From Lujinxingia sediminis (GTDB lineage: Bacteria; Myxococcota_A; Bradymonadia; Bradymonadales; Bradymonadaceae): a stretch of DNA of 64,000 bases. A program made the translations under genes and the position numbers. A model generated the notes under the pieces. That model did no database searches and was not told the DNA's origin. It saw nothing but the letters and a program-made list of their open reading frames with translations. Numbering within the stretch: position 1 is the stretch's first letter; each line of letters starts with the position of its first letter. This document shows, one piece after another, positions 41,443 to 50,554 of the stretch. The stretch is taken from assembly GCF_004005565.1 (NCBI RefSeq), contig NZ_SADD01000002.1:1-64000 (forward strand). The letters are read 5' to 3'.

Positions 41443-44400
41443 ATGCCCTCCACCGCCCTCGTCACCCTCGCCCACGCCCCCACCATCGAGGGCGTTCGCC
41501 TCCATAAAGTCATCGGACGCGGCGCTGAATCGGTGGTCATTCTGGCCAGCCGCGGCGTTGACTCCGTGGCGGTGAAAACCTCCCGCGAACCCGGCCAGCA
41601 CCTCTCGGATAACCGCCGCCGACGCTTTCTGCGCGAGGGCTGCCTGCTGGCATGCCTGACCCACCCGGCGCTGCCCCGCATCTTCGAGGTCGGTGAGTCC
41701 GATAAGACGCCCTACATCGTGCTGGAGTATGTGAAGGGCGAAACTCTGCAGCAGGTCGTGGCCAGCCGCACCTTAAGCTCCGACGCTATCCTGGGCATCG
41801 CCACCGAGTTGGCTGACGCCCTGGCCCAGGTCCACGACCACGGGCTTATTCATCGCGATATTCACCCGGCCAACATCCTCCTCGATGACGCCAGGCCGCG
41901 GCTGATCGACTTCGGCCTGGCCGCCGATGCCGTCGCCGACGACGCCCAGCGCCTGGAAGGCACTCTGCGCTTTATGGCCCCGGAGCAGGGCGGCATGCTC
42001 GATCGCCTCGTCGACCACCGCTCCGATCTCTACAGCCTGGGCGCCGTGCTTTACTATGCGGCCACCGGCAAGCCCCCCTTCGACGGGGAGGAGCGCCACG
42101 AGATCCTCACCCGCCACGCCACCGCCCCCGTTCCCGATCCCCTCAAAGACCGCCCCGACCTCGACCCGACGCTCGCAGCCATCCTCCAGCGTCTCCTGGC
42201 CAAAGATCCCTCCGACCGCTTTCCCTCGGCCGGCGCCCTTCTCAGCGCCCTGCAGAACATCAAAAGCCCGCGCGCCGCGGTCGCCGTCGACCACGGCGTT
42301 CATGAGCTCGTCGGCCGCCGCGCCGAGCTCCAGCAACTCCTGGAGGCCTGGGATCACTCCCAGAACAACAACACCACCCTGGTCATCGTCGAAGGCCCCT
42401 CCGGCAGCGGCAAATCTCGTCTGATCCACGAGCTCCTCACCCGTGCGGCCTCAGAGGGCGCGGGCACCTTCTCCATCACCATCCAGCCCGAAGAACCCCA
42501 CCCCTTCGCCCCTCTGCAGCGCCTCTTCGACCCGGTCTGCGACCACATCGACCAACTCTCCGGCGACGAGTTGATGATGACCGCCGACTTCTTCTTGCAG
42601 ACCATCGACCACCGCCTCGACGCCCTCCAACTCGCGGTACCGCGCCTGGCCCGACAGCTCGCCATCGCCGCCAACACCGATGCCCCGGCCGAGGTCGACC
42701 TGCGCTCCGACGTCGTCTACGACGCGATGGCCACCATCCTTCAGCAGATCGCCTCGAACATGAACGGCGCGCTCATCGCCATCGACAACGCCCAGTGGCT
42801 TGATGACGCCACCGAACGCGTCCTGCAACGCCTCGACCTCTCCCGCAGCGAAGCCCCCCTGCTCATCCTGCTCGGTGCCGACGACTCCCAGCACGCCTCC
42901 CCCCGCACCACCCAGCTCGCCGGAGCCCTGCGCCGTATCCTGCATAACCGCGTCGCGCTCTCTCAGCTCACGCTTCGCGAAGTCGATGCGCTGATTCGCG
43001 CGCGCCTGGCCGGTGCCGACGTCGATATCACCCTGGTCGAGCGCATCTTCTCGGTCAGCGGCGGCAACGCCTACGCCGTTGAGAGCTTCATCCGCACGCT
43101 GCTCGACGCCGCCGTGCTCCGCCCATCCTGGGGCCGCTGGACCCTGGACACCGAGCGTCTCCAGAAACTCGATCTGCCCGATGATATGGCCGAGCTTTTG
43201 CACTTCCAGCTCGACCAACTTCCCTCCGAGACCCGCGACATCCTGACCTGGATCGCCCTCTTCGGCGTGGTCGACCACCCCGAAGAGCTGGCCCTCTGCG
43301 CCGAGGTCGAGCTCGGACAGGTCGAAGACGCCTTCGCCCAGGCTGGCCTGGCCGGCCTGCTGCGAAACCTCCCCGACCAGGGCTTCTCGCTCATCCATAA
43401 CTCGCTGCGCCAGCGTCTCCTCGACGACCTCGATCCGGCCGAACGCCACCGCCGCCACCAGGCCATCGCCCTGACCCTTGACCAGGGCGACAATGCCGAT
43501 GACCACCTCTTCGATCTCGCGCGCCATTACGCCCTGGGCCTCCCCCACCTCAACCCGGACCGTGCCCTCAACATCAACCACAAAGCCGGCATGCTCGCCA
43601 TGCAGAGCTTTGCCTACCAGCAGGCCTTTAGCTTCCTGCGCGAGGCCGCCCGCATCGCCGAGGACTCGGGCACCCACCATGCCACCCTCGACGCCGACCT
43701 GGGCCGCATCGCCGCCCGCACCGGCCACCTCGACATGGCGCGCAAGCACTTAAGCCGCGCCATCGAACAGGCCTCCGACCCCTACCTGCGCGCGCAGCTC
43801 CGCGGCGACCTCGCCAACGTCGACATCACCAACCTCGACATCTCCCAGGCCCGCCGACAGCTCGAATCCGCCCTGGGTGAGATCGGCGAATCCATCCCTC
43901 GCCCCACCCCAAAAGATCTGGTGATCAGCCTCGGGGGCTTTGCCCGCGGAGAACTCACCTCCCGCATCCCCCTGCTCCAATCCTGGCTGCAAAAACCCGT
44001 CTCCCACAGCGAGCGCCGCCACCTGGAGGTCCTCTCCGATCTCTACAACTACGGCTCACGCATCGGCTACTTCACCTTCGACGACGAGCTGCTCCTCCAG
44101 ATCGCCCTGCGCCAACACGAGCTCGCCCTGCGCCTCAACGACTCCGCACTTCTGGCCCGCACCCACAGCCTGCTCGGCTTTATGAGCGCCATGATGGGCC
44201 GCCCCTACTGGAGCAATGACCACGCCCGTCGAGCGCTTGAGCACGCGGGATCGACGCGGGATCGCTCCGTTTTGGGGATGGTTCATTTTATGAATGCGAT
44301 GACCCGCGACTTCGAAGGACATACCCTCAAAGCCGAGCGTATGTTCGAAGAGTCGGTCATGGATCAGGGCCAGTGGCTCGACGCCTGGGAGTATGCTTCC

Positions 44401-47067
44401 GGCTCGACGGTCCTCACCGAAACCTACGCTCTGCGCGGCCACCACCGCCGCGCCCTCTCGGTCGCCCACCAGGCCATTCGCGAACTCCACTCTCGTCTGG
44501 GCGAAGACAACGCCGAGCGCCAGTTCGTCACCACCCCGCTGCAGGCCATGGCCATGACCTCACTCGCGGCCCTGGGACAGACCGAAAGCCTGCGCGACTA
44601 CGAGGCCGCCGTCCAACGCTACTTCGCCGTGACCGGCGCCCAGCTCTACTACCACGCGGTCTTCCACCACAGCCTGCTGATGTACTGCGTCGAGCGCCAG
44701 GACATCGACGCTCGCGCCGACCGCCACATCGAGGGCTTTGAAGCCCTCCCGATGAACCTGCCCAACGTCCAGTTCTACCTGCGCCCCTTCTACGTCTGGA
44801 AAAGCTGGATCTATCTCTTACGCGTCGAACGCGCGCTGGAACGCGACCTGGCCCCTCCCTTCAGCAGGCTCAAAGAGGCCCTGGCCGAGCTCGACCAATG
44901 CGCCAACGTGCCGCTCCTGCGCGCCTACCACCACCTCTTCTCCGGCTTTCTCGCGCTCTACCAGAAGCGCACCGACGAGGTTGGTGGCCACTTCGAACAA
45001 GCCCGAAGACTCGCTGACGACAGCGACATGCCCCTTGTCCACTTCGAGCTCGCCCGCGGCTACGCCCTGCTCTACCGCTCAAGCTCCGCCACTGACGTCA
45101 CCTCCCGCTACGTCCGCCAGGCCCTCCAGATCGCGCAAGATCAGGGCTGGTCGCGCCGACTGCGCCGCCTGCGCGCCGACTTTGCCGAAGAGCTCCGCGC
45201 CGGCTCCAACCCCCTGATGACCCGCTCCTCCACCGCCACCCGCGGCTCCTTTACCTCCACCGACTACCTCACCTCGCGCATGCAGCAGCAGTTCGACGCG
45301 CTGCTGCGCATCCACCAGGTCTTGAGCGATCTGGGTACCCCCCAGACCAAACTCAACCAGGTCCTCGACGAGCTCATCGCCATCTTCGGCGCGGAACGCG
45401 GCTTCTTCTTCCACGTCGACCCCGATGACGAGCGACGCCTGCTCCTTGAGGCCACGCGCCATGCCGACAACCGCCTCAAAGACGCCGCCCTCCCCCTCAA
45501 CGACGCCGTCGACGCCCTCGAACTCGCGCATACATCCTGGGCTGACGGCATCGTCCAACAGGTCTTCGCCACCCAACGCCCCCTGGTCGTGCACAACGTG
45601 CGCGAAGGTGCCCGCTGGGATCAGGAGGCCTTTGACGACCACCTGCGCAGCGCCATCGCCGTCCCCATGATCTCCCGCGCCCAGACCCGCGGCGTCGTCT
45701 ACCTCGACTCCACCCTCTCCGAGGGCGTCTTTGCACAAAGCGACATCCGCACCCTCCAGGGCCTCACAAACTCCCTGGCCGTGCTCCTGGAAGCCGCCCG
45801 CACCACTCGCCTGGAAGCCGAGGTCGCCCGCGCCACCGAGAAGAGCGCATCCCTTCTGGAGCACGCCACCAGCGCCGTTCAACTCGGCCTGGCCATCACC
45901 GACCCCGGAGGCCTTCTCATCAGCGCCAGCCCCACCCTCCACACCATGGCCGAGCCCTGGGGCTCGGCCACCCGATGGTGGTCCATCGCCCTTGAGGCCT
46001 GCGACTGGCAGGACGCCGCCACCGGTCTGGCAGGTGACCTCAACCTTAAGAGCGCCCTGGCCGACGTCCGCACCCCCGACAACCTGCGCCGCATCTTCGA
46101 GCTCACCGACACCGGCTCCCAACACCAGCTCGGCGAACATGCCAACCACAGCGTCTTCCTCGTGCGCGACGTCACCTCCAGCATCCTGGCCGACGAAGAA
46201 CGCCAGCGCCTCAACGAGGATCTCGAACTCGCCACCGAACAGGCCTTAAGCGCCAACCGCGCCAAGAGCACCTTCCTGGCCAACATGAGCCACGAGCTGC
46301 GCACCCCCCTCAACGCCATCATCGGCTACGCCGAGATGCTCCTCGAAGAGCACTCCCCCGACGAGTTCCCCGCCCTGGCCGCCGACCTCGACCGCATCCA
46401 GGTCGCCGGCAAGCACCTGCTGCGCCTGGTCAGTGACATCCTTGACCTCTCCAAGATCGAAGCCGGCCACATCGAGCTCCTCCCCCACGAGTTCTCCCTG
46501 GCCGCCATGATCGACGATGTCGCCGCCACCGCTCGCCAGCTCGTTGAGAGCAACCACAACACCCTCACCCTCTCCCCCATCCCCGACGTCACCCTCTTCA
46601 ACGACGAAACTCGCCTCCGCCAGATCCTCCTCAACCTCCTGGGCAACGCCGCCAAATTCACCGAAGACGGAAACGTCACCCTCACCATCTCCCTCATCGA
46701 GGCTCGCCACCACGCCACCTCCCTTCCCCCGGGAGGCGATCCCCCCCCCGCCAACGAAGACTCCGAAGTGCTCCCCTCCCAGAGCTGGCTCGCCATCAAA
46801 ATCGCCGACTCCGGCATCGGCATGACCCCCGACGAGCTCGAACGCCTCTTCGAAGCCTTCTACCAGGCCGACCAGCGCTCCATCTCCCGCCATGGCGGCA
46901 CCGGCCTCGGCCTCACCATCACCCGTCGTTTCTGCGACCTGATGGGCGGCTCCATCCACGTCGAAAGCACCCCCGGCGAAGGCACCACCTTCACCATCGA
47001 AATCCCCACCCGCATCGACCCCACCCTCGACCCCGACCTTCTGGCACTGCAAAACATGGTCGACTGA
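41443..47067 (+). CDS. Trifunctional Ser/Thr kinase - AAA ATPase - sensor histidine kinase
   Basis: A 1874-residue signalling fusion. Domains in order: Ser/Thr protein kinase (about 15-275) with Lys45 in VAVK, HRDIHPAN (His137-Asp139) and DFG at 156; AAA/MalT-like ATPase (about 285-600) with Walker A GPSGSGKS (318-325); a long TPR-like helical region (about 650-1260); GAF domain (about 1290-1450); PAS-like stretch; HisKA with His1617 in MSHELRTPLN; and HATPase_c with LLGNAAKF, DSGIGM and GGTGLGLTI. There is no transmembrane segment and no receiver domain, so the partner response regulator is encoded elsewhere. Such fusions are common in Myxococcota and cyanobacteria and link nutrient or stress sensing to phospho-relay. 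All key residues are intact. It appears to be a single-gene transcription unit. Confidence 0.92.
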   Translation: MPSTALVTLAHAPTIEGVRLHKVIGRGAESVVILASRGVDSVAVKTSREPGQHLSDNRRRRFLREGCLLACLTHPALPRIFEVGESDKTPYIVLEYVKGETLQQVVASRTLSSDAILGIATELADALAQVHDHGLIHRDIHPANILLDDARPRLIDFGLAADAVADDAQRLEGTLRFMAPEQGGMLDRLVDHRSDLYSLGAVLYYAATGKPPFDGEERHEILTRHATAPVPDPLKDRPDLDPTLAAILQRLLAKDPSDRFPSAGALLSALQNIKSPRAAVAVDHGVHELVGRRAELQQLLEAWDHSQNNNTTLVIVEGPSGSGKSRLIHELLTRAASEGAGTFSITIQPEEPHPFAPLQRLFDPVCDHIDQLSGDELMMTADFFLQTIDHRLDALQLAVPRLARQLAIAANTDAPAEVDLRSDVVYDAMATILQQIASNMNGALIAIDNAQWLDDATERVLQRLDLSRSEAPLLILLGADDSQHASPRTTQLAGALRRILHNRVALSQLTLREVDALIRARLAGADVDITLVERIFSVSGGNAYAVESFIRTLLDAAVLRPSWGRWTLDTERLQKLDLPDDMAELLHFQLDQLPSETRDILTWIALFGVVDHPEELALCAEVELGQVEDAFAQAGLAGLLRNLPDQGFSLIHNSLRQRLLDDLDPAERHRRHQAIALTLDQGDNADDHLFDLARHYALGLPHLNPDRALNINHKAGMLAMQSFAYQQAFSFLREAARIAEDSGTHHATLDADLGRIAARTGHLDMARKHLSRAIEQASDPYLRAQLRGDLANVDITNLDISQARRQLESALGEIGESIPRPTPKDLVISLGGFARGELTSRIPLLQSWLQKPVSHSERRHLEVLSDLYNYGSRIGYFTFDDELLLQIALRQHELALRLNDSALLARTHSLLGFMSAMMGRPYWSNDHARRALEHAGSTRDRSVLGMVHFMNAMTRDFEGHTLKAERMFEESVMDQGQWLDAWEYASGSTVLTETYALRGHHRRALSVAHQAIRELHSRLGEDNAERQFVTTPLQAMAMTSLAALGQTESLRDYEAAVQRYFAVTGAQLYYHAVFHHSLLMYCVERQDIDARADRHIEGFEALPMNLPNVQFYLRPFYVWKSWIYLLRVERALERDLAPPFSRLKEALAELDQCANVPLLRAYHHLFSGFLALYQKRTDEVGGHFEQARRLADDSDMPLVHFELARGYALLYRSSSATDVTSRYVRQALQIAQDQGWSRRLRRLRADFAEELRAGSNPLMTRSSTATRGSFTSTDYLTSRMQQQFDALLRIHQVLSDLGTPQTKLNQVLDELIAIFGAERGFFFHVDPDDERRLLLEATRHADNRLKDAALPLNDAVDALELAHTSWADGIVQQVFATQRPLVVHNVREGARWDQEAFDDHLRSAIAVPMISRAQTRGVVYLDSTLSEGVFAQSDIRTLQGLTNSLAVLLEAARTTRLEAEVARATEKSASLLEHATSAVQLGLAITDPGGLLISASPTLHTMAEPWGSATRWWSIALEACDWQDAATGLAGDLNLKSALADVRTPDNLRRIFELTDTGSQHQLGEHANHSVFLVRDVTSSILADEERQRLNEDLELATEQALSANRAKSTFLANMSHELRTPLNAIIGYAEMLLEEHSPDEFPALAADLDRIQVAGKHLLRLVSDILDLSKIEAGHIELLPHEFSLAAMIDDVAATARQLVESNHNTLTLSPIPDVTLFNDETRLRQILLNLLGNAAKFTEDGNVTLTISLIEARHHATSLPPGGDPPPANEDSEVLPSQSWLAIKIADSGIGMTPDELERLFEAFYQADQRSISRHGGTGLGLTITRRFCDLMGGSIHVESTPGEGTTFTIEIPTRIDPTLDPDLLALQNMVD

Positions 47068-47099
47068 GCCTTCTGCCCCGGGCGCCCCGACGCACCCCA

Positions 47100-47568
47100 C
47101 CTCCCAGAGGTCCTCTGAGCTAGTCTGGACCATTCTCAACCACCTCCCAGAGGTCCTCTGAGCTAGTCTGGACCATCCCCAACCACCTCCCAGAGGTCCT
47201 CTGAGATGGTCTGGACCATCCTCAACCACCTCCCGGAGGTCCTCTGCGATAGCATCGTCCTGTTTTTCCACCTCCCAGAGGTCCTCTGCGATAGCATCGT
47301 CCTGATTTTCTACCTCCCAGAGGTCCTCCGAGATGGTCTGGACCATTCTCAACCACCTCCCAGAGGTCCTCTGCGATAGCATCGTCCTGTTTTTCCACCT
47401 CCCAGAGGTCCTCTGAGATGGTCTGGACCATTCTCAACCACCTCCCAGAGGTCCTCTGCGATGGCATCGTCCTGTTTTTCTACCTCCCAGAGGTCCTCCG
47501 AGATGGTCTGGACCATCCCCAACCACCTCCCAGAGGTCCTCTGAGATGGTCTGATACTAAAATTTAAC
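47100..47568. repeat. Tandem array 3, eleven units of two types (42 and 43 bp)
   Basis: Units begin CCTCCCAGAGGTCCTC at 47100, 47143, 47186, 47229, 47271, 47313, 47356, 47398, 47441, 47483 and 47526. The second half is one of two kinds: type A (GATGGTCTGGACCAT, 43 bp) or type B (GATAGCATCGTCCTG, 42 bp), in the order A A A B B A B A B A A. The array starts 33 bp after the kinase stop and its last unit merges into array 4. Confidence 0.92.
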
Positions 47569-48113
47569 GCTCGCGAGCTCCCCTGCGTTGGTATCAGACC
47601 AAAATTTAACGCTCGCGAGCTCCCCTGCGTTGGTATCAGACCAAAATTTAACGCTCGCGAGCTCCCCTGCGTTGGTACCAGACCAAAATTTTACGCTCGC
47701 GAGCTCCTTCCGAGTACTCCAGACCAAAAATTAACGCTCACGAGCTCCCCTACGTTGGTATCAGACCAAAAAATAGAGCTCGCGAGCTCCTTCCGAGTAC
47801 TCCAGACCAATCTCAACACGCTCACGAGCTCCTTTGAGTTGGTACCAGACCAAAAATTAACGCTCACGAGCTCCCTTACGTTGGTACCAGACCAAAAAAT
47901 AGAGCTCGCGAGCTCCCTTACGTTGGTCTGGAGCACTTCACACACGCTCCGGACCGTTTTTTTTTGGGTTCAGACCAACCTCCCGGCGCTCCCGAGCTCC
48001 CTTGAGTTGGTCTGGAGCACTTCATCCACGCTCAAAAGCGTCATCCAGGTCCGCATGAGCAACACGAACAAGCTCTCGACCCTCTCTCAGTTGGTCTGAA
48101 CCCATCCGCTCGC
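47569..48113. repeat. Tandem array 4, about thirteen units of 42 bp
   Basis: The palindromic core GCTCGCGAGCTC (or GCTCACGAGCTC) recurs at 47569, 47611, 47653, 47695, 47736, 47778, 47820, 47862 and 47904; degenerate units continue at 47946, 47988, 48030 and 48072. Spacing is 42 bp except one of 41. Between cores lies TTGGTATCAGACCA or TTGGTCTGGAGCAC. It continues array 3 in phase (47526 to 47569 is 43 bp). Confidence 0.9.
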
Positions 48114-48193
48114 ACTTCCGAGCATGCAACTCTGCTCGACCTCCTCCCCAGCTTCCTACTCGTCGACCTACACGACCTCTGAGTCGGGCTCAT

Positions 48194-48814
48194 TCACACC
48201 CCCTTCCGCCCCATCCCATAGATCCGCGGCGGCGTCATAATCGACCACACCTCGACCTCTTCCAACCCCTTGAGCACCACATCACGATACGCGTACTCAC
48301 TAAAGCGATAGAAGTCGTAGGGCGCGTCATGAATGCGCATGGTGATCGTGCCCCGCTTAAGCGCATCGGGCAGCCCCAACTTATGGGCCAGCCCACGCAC
48401 GCGATTTCCCACCTCTTCCTGACCAAAGCCGGGCGTGCTCACCACCAGCCATCCCCCCGGGCGCAGCACCCGTTTCATCTCGTCGAGCGCGCGCCAGAAG
48501 TCCGGGATATGCTCAAGCGTCGAAGCGCATACGATCAGATCAAAGCTCCTGTCTTCAAAGACAAGCTCACGAGCGTCACCCTTCTGCACCTCAAAATCCC
48601 CAAAACTCCCCTCCAGAGTCAGGTTCACGCCCACCTTGCGCGCGCCCTCATGAAGCGCTGAGCCTTTGAGCGCCGAGGCGTTGAGCAGCGAGCGTGCGTC
48701 GGGGATCGCCCCGATCTCCAGCACCGCCTCAAAGGGCGCTGTATCGGGCCGGGCCACCAGCTCGCCAATCAGACGCTCATATTCCTCATAGGTACGGTTG
48801 ATCATCGAATTCAC
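48194..48814 (-). CDS. Class I SAM-dependent methyltransferase (Methyltransf_11 type)
   Basis: A 206-residue methyltransferase. VLEIGA is the N-terminal SAM strand, though the following glycine-rich loop is degenerate. DRSFDLIVCASTLEHIPD and LRPGGWLVVSTPG are the expected motifs of the Methyltransf_11 group. The start is GTG 48814 or ATG 48805 (MINRTYEEYERL); the latter looks more natural. Enzymes of this type often act on sugars or lipids of the cell surface; the neighbouring flippase gene, divergently placed, agrees with that but does not prove it. Confidence 0.82.
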   Translation of the reverse strand: MNSMINRTYEEYERLIGELVARPDTAPFEAVLEIGAIPDARSLLNASALKGSALHEGARKVGVNLTLEGSFGDFEVQKGDARELVFEDRSFDLIVCASTLEHIPDFWRALDEMKRVLRPGGWLVVSTPGFGQEEVGNRVRGLAHKLGLPDALKRGTITMRIHDAPYDFYRFSEYAYRDVVLKGLEEVEVWSIMTPPRIYGMGRKGV

Positions 48815-48911
48815 CAGCGCTTAAAGGGAATGATGCCGTCAGCATGACCGAGGCTGTTACAGGTTCGCTTCGGTTAGCAGCCCCTCCCTTACCAGTCAAC
48901 TAAAGGGGGCG

Positions 48912-50552
48912 ATGATGAACCGAGTCGCCCTCCATCCCACAATCCCCATCGGTGGCCTTCCCCCCTACCTCGTGCTAAGGGGAGCCTACGTTGGTAGTCC
49001 TCGATCCATCCGAGCCTTCATGTCCCGTCGTAACCCCGAGCAGTACATCAGCACCGAGCATCTTGAGCACGACCTCGAGGGCCAATCGGTGCGCGGCGGC
49101 ACCCTGACCGCCCTGGCCCAGATCCTCAAATCGCTCCTGGAAATGGGCTCGACCTTCATCCTCGCCAGGCTCATCTCTCCGGAAGATTTTGGCCTCTTCG
49201 GCATGGTGATCATCGTCACCGGCTTTCTGGCGATGTTCAAAGACCTGGGCCTGGCCATGGCCACGATCCAGCGCGAGAACATCACCCACGCGCAGGTCAG
49301 CGCGCTCTTCTGGATCAACGTCCTGTTGAGCCTGGTCATCACCCTGATCACCGCCGGCTCCGCCTGGGCCCTGGCCTGGGTCTTCGAAGAGCCGCGCCTC
49401 GTGCCGATCGCGTTAGGACTGGCCGGTGCCTTCCTCTTCGGCGGCCTCACCGTCCAGCACGAGGCGCTACTTCGCCGCCAGATGCGCTTTGGGCGCCTGG
49501 CCGCCGTCGAGGTCACCGCGATGGCACTAAGTGTCGGATTGGCTGTCGTCGTGGCCCTACAAGGCGGTGGCTACTGGGCGCTGGTCGTCAACTCGGTAGC
49601 GCTGGCCGTGGCCAGCTGCCTGGGCGTCTGGATCGCCTGCGGCTGGCGCCCCGCGCGCCCGGCCCGGGCCGAGGGCCTGCGCTCCATGCTGGCCTTTGGC
49701 GCGGATATGACCGGCTTTAACTTCGTCAACTACTTCGCGCGCAACTTTGACGACTTCCTCATCGGGCGTTTTCACGGCGCCGCGCAGCTGGGCTTTTATC
49801 AGATGGCCTACAAGATCCTGATGATTCCGCTGCGCCAGATCAATCACCCCGTCGGCCAGATTGCCATCCCGGCGCTCAGCCGTGTGGTCAGCGACCCGGT
49901 GCGCTACCGTCAGATGTATTTGCGCGTGCTCGAAAAGCTCCTGCTCGTCACCATGCCTCTGGGGGCCATTTTGGTGGCCGGCGCCGACTGGATCATTCTC
50001 AGCGTGCTCGGTGACGCCTGGGCCCCGACGATCCCGATCTTCGCCGTGCTAGGGTTGTCGATCTTTACGCAGACCATCGGCAACACCACCGGCTGGCTCT
50101 TCGTCTCCCAGGACCGCACCCGCGAGTTCTTCCACTGGGGACTTGTAAGCTCGGGGCTGGTCGCCATCTCCTTTGCCCTGGGCATTTACTGGGGCGCGCT
50201 GGGTGTGGCGATTGCCTACACCGCCCTGGGCATCGTCCTGCGGACCCCGCTCCTGCTGTGGTTTGTGACCCGGCGCGGCCCGATCAATATGCGCGACTTC
50301 TACCGCACCGCGCTCCTCCCTATGTTGGCCGCCCTTGGCGGCGTCTGCTCCCTGCTGGCGCTGCGTCAGCTCGTCGTACTCGACTCCCCGGTGGCCATGT
50401 TCGCCCTGGCTATCCCGACCTGCTTCATCGGCGCCCTGCTCGCACTCGTTGCGCTGCCCGCCGGCCGCCGTGCCCTCTATGATCTTATCGCGCTGGCACG
50501 CTACATCCGTGCCGGTCGCGACATCAGCGAATCTACCGGAGACACCCCCTGA
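48912..50552 (+). CDS. Polysaccharide flippase (Wzx/MOP family)
   Basis: A 546-residue inner-membrane protein with about 12-14 hydrophobic segments, of the lipopolysaccharide biosynthesis or oligosaccharide flippase type (MOP superfamily). It would move lipid-linked sugar repeat units across the inner membrane. The family-typical start of the membrane part is GGTLTALAQILKSLLEMGSTFILARLISPEDFGLFGM; YFARNFDDFLIGRFHGAAQLGFY is another characteristic block. AAGGGGG before ATG 48912/48915 supports the long form; ATG 49020 would remove a 36-residue cytosolic leader. The next gene begins 2 nt after the stop, so the two are an operon. Confidence 0.88.
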   Translation: MMNRVALHPTIPIGGLPPYLVLRGAYVGSPRSIRAFMSRRNPEQYISTEHLEHDLEGQSVRGGTLTALAQILKSLLEMGSTFILARLISPEDFGLFGMVIIVTGFLAMFKDLGLAMATIQRENITHAQVSALFWINVLLSLVITLITAGSAWALAWVFEEPRLVPIALGLAGAFLFGGLTVQHEALLRRQMRFGRLAAVEVTAMALSVGLAVVVALQGGGYWALVVNSVALAVASCLGVWIACGWRPARPARAEGLRSMLAFGADMTGFNFVNYFARNFDDFLIGRFHGAAQLGFYQMAYKILMIPLRQINHPVGQIAIPALSRVVSDPVRYRQMYLRVLEKLLLVTMPLGAILVAGADWIILSVLGDAWAPTIPIFAVLGLSIFTQTIGNTTGWLFVSQDRTREFFHWGLVSSGLVAISFALGIYWGALGVAIAYTALGIVLRTPLLLWFVTRRGPINMRDFYRTALLPMLAALGGVCSLLALRQLVVLDSPVAMFALAIPTCFIGALLALVALPAGRRALYDLIALARYIRAGRDISESTGDTP

Positions 50553-50554
50553 TC

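Noticed and set aside
46246-47945. Minus-strand open frames over arrays 3 and 4 encoding 14-residue repeats (SEDLWEV, TNVRELVS)
   Set aside because: The 14-residue period simply reflects the 42-bp unit. 43-bp units shift the frame, there are no ribosome binding sites, and one frame runs antisense into the histidine kinase.
47100-48113. CRISPR-like array of short repeats with spacers
   Set aside because: The conserved part is only about 17-20 bp, the 'spacers' are just two recurring sequences, the period is 42-43 bp and no cas gene is in the window. It is a tandem repeat with two unit types.
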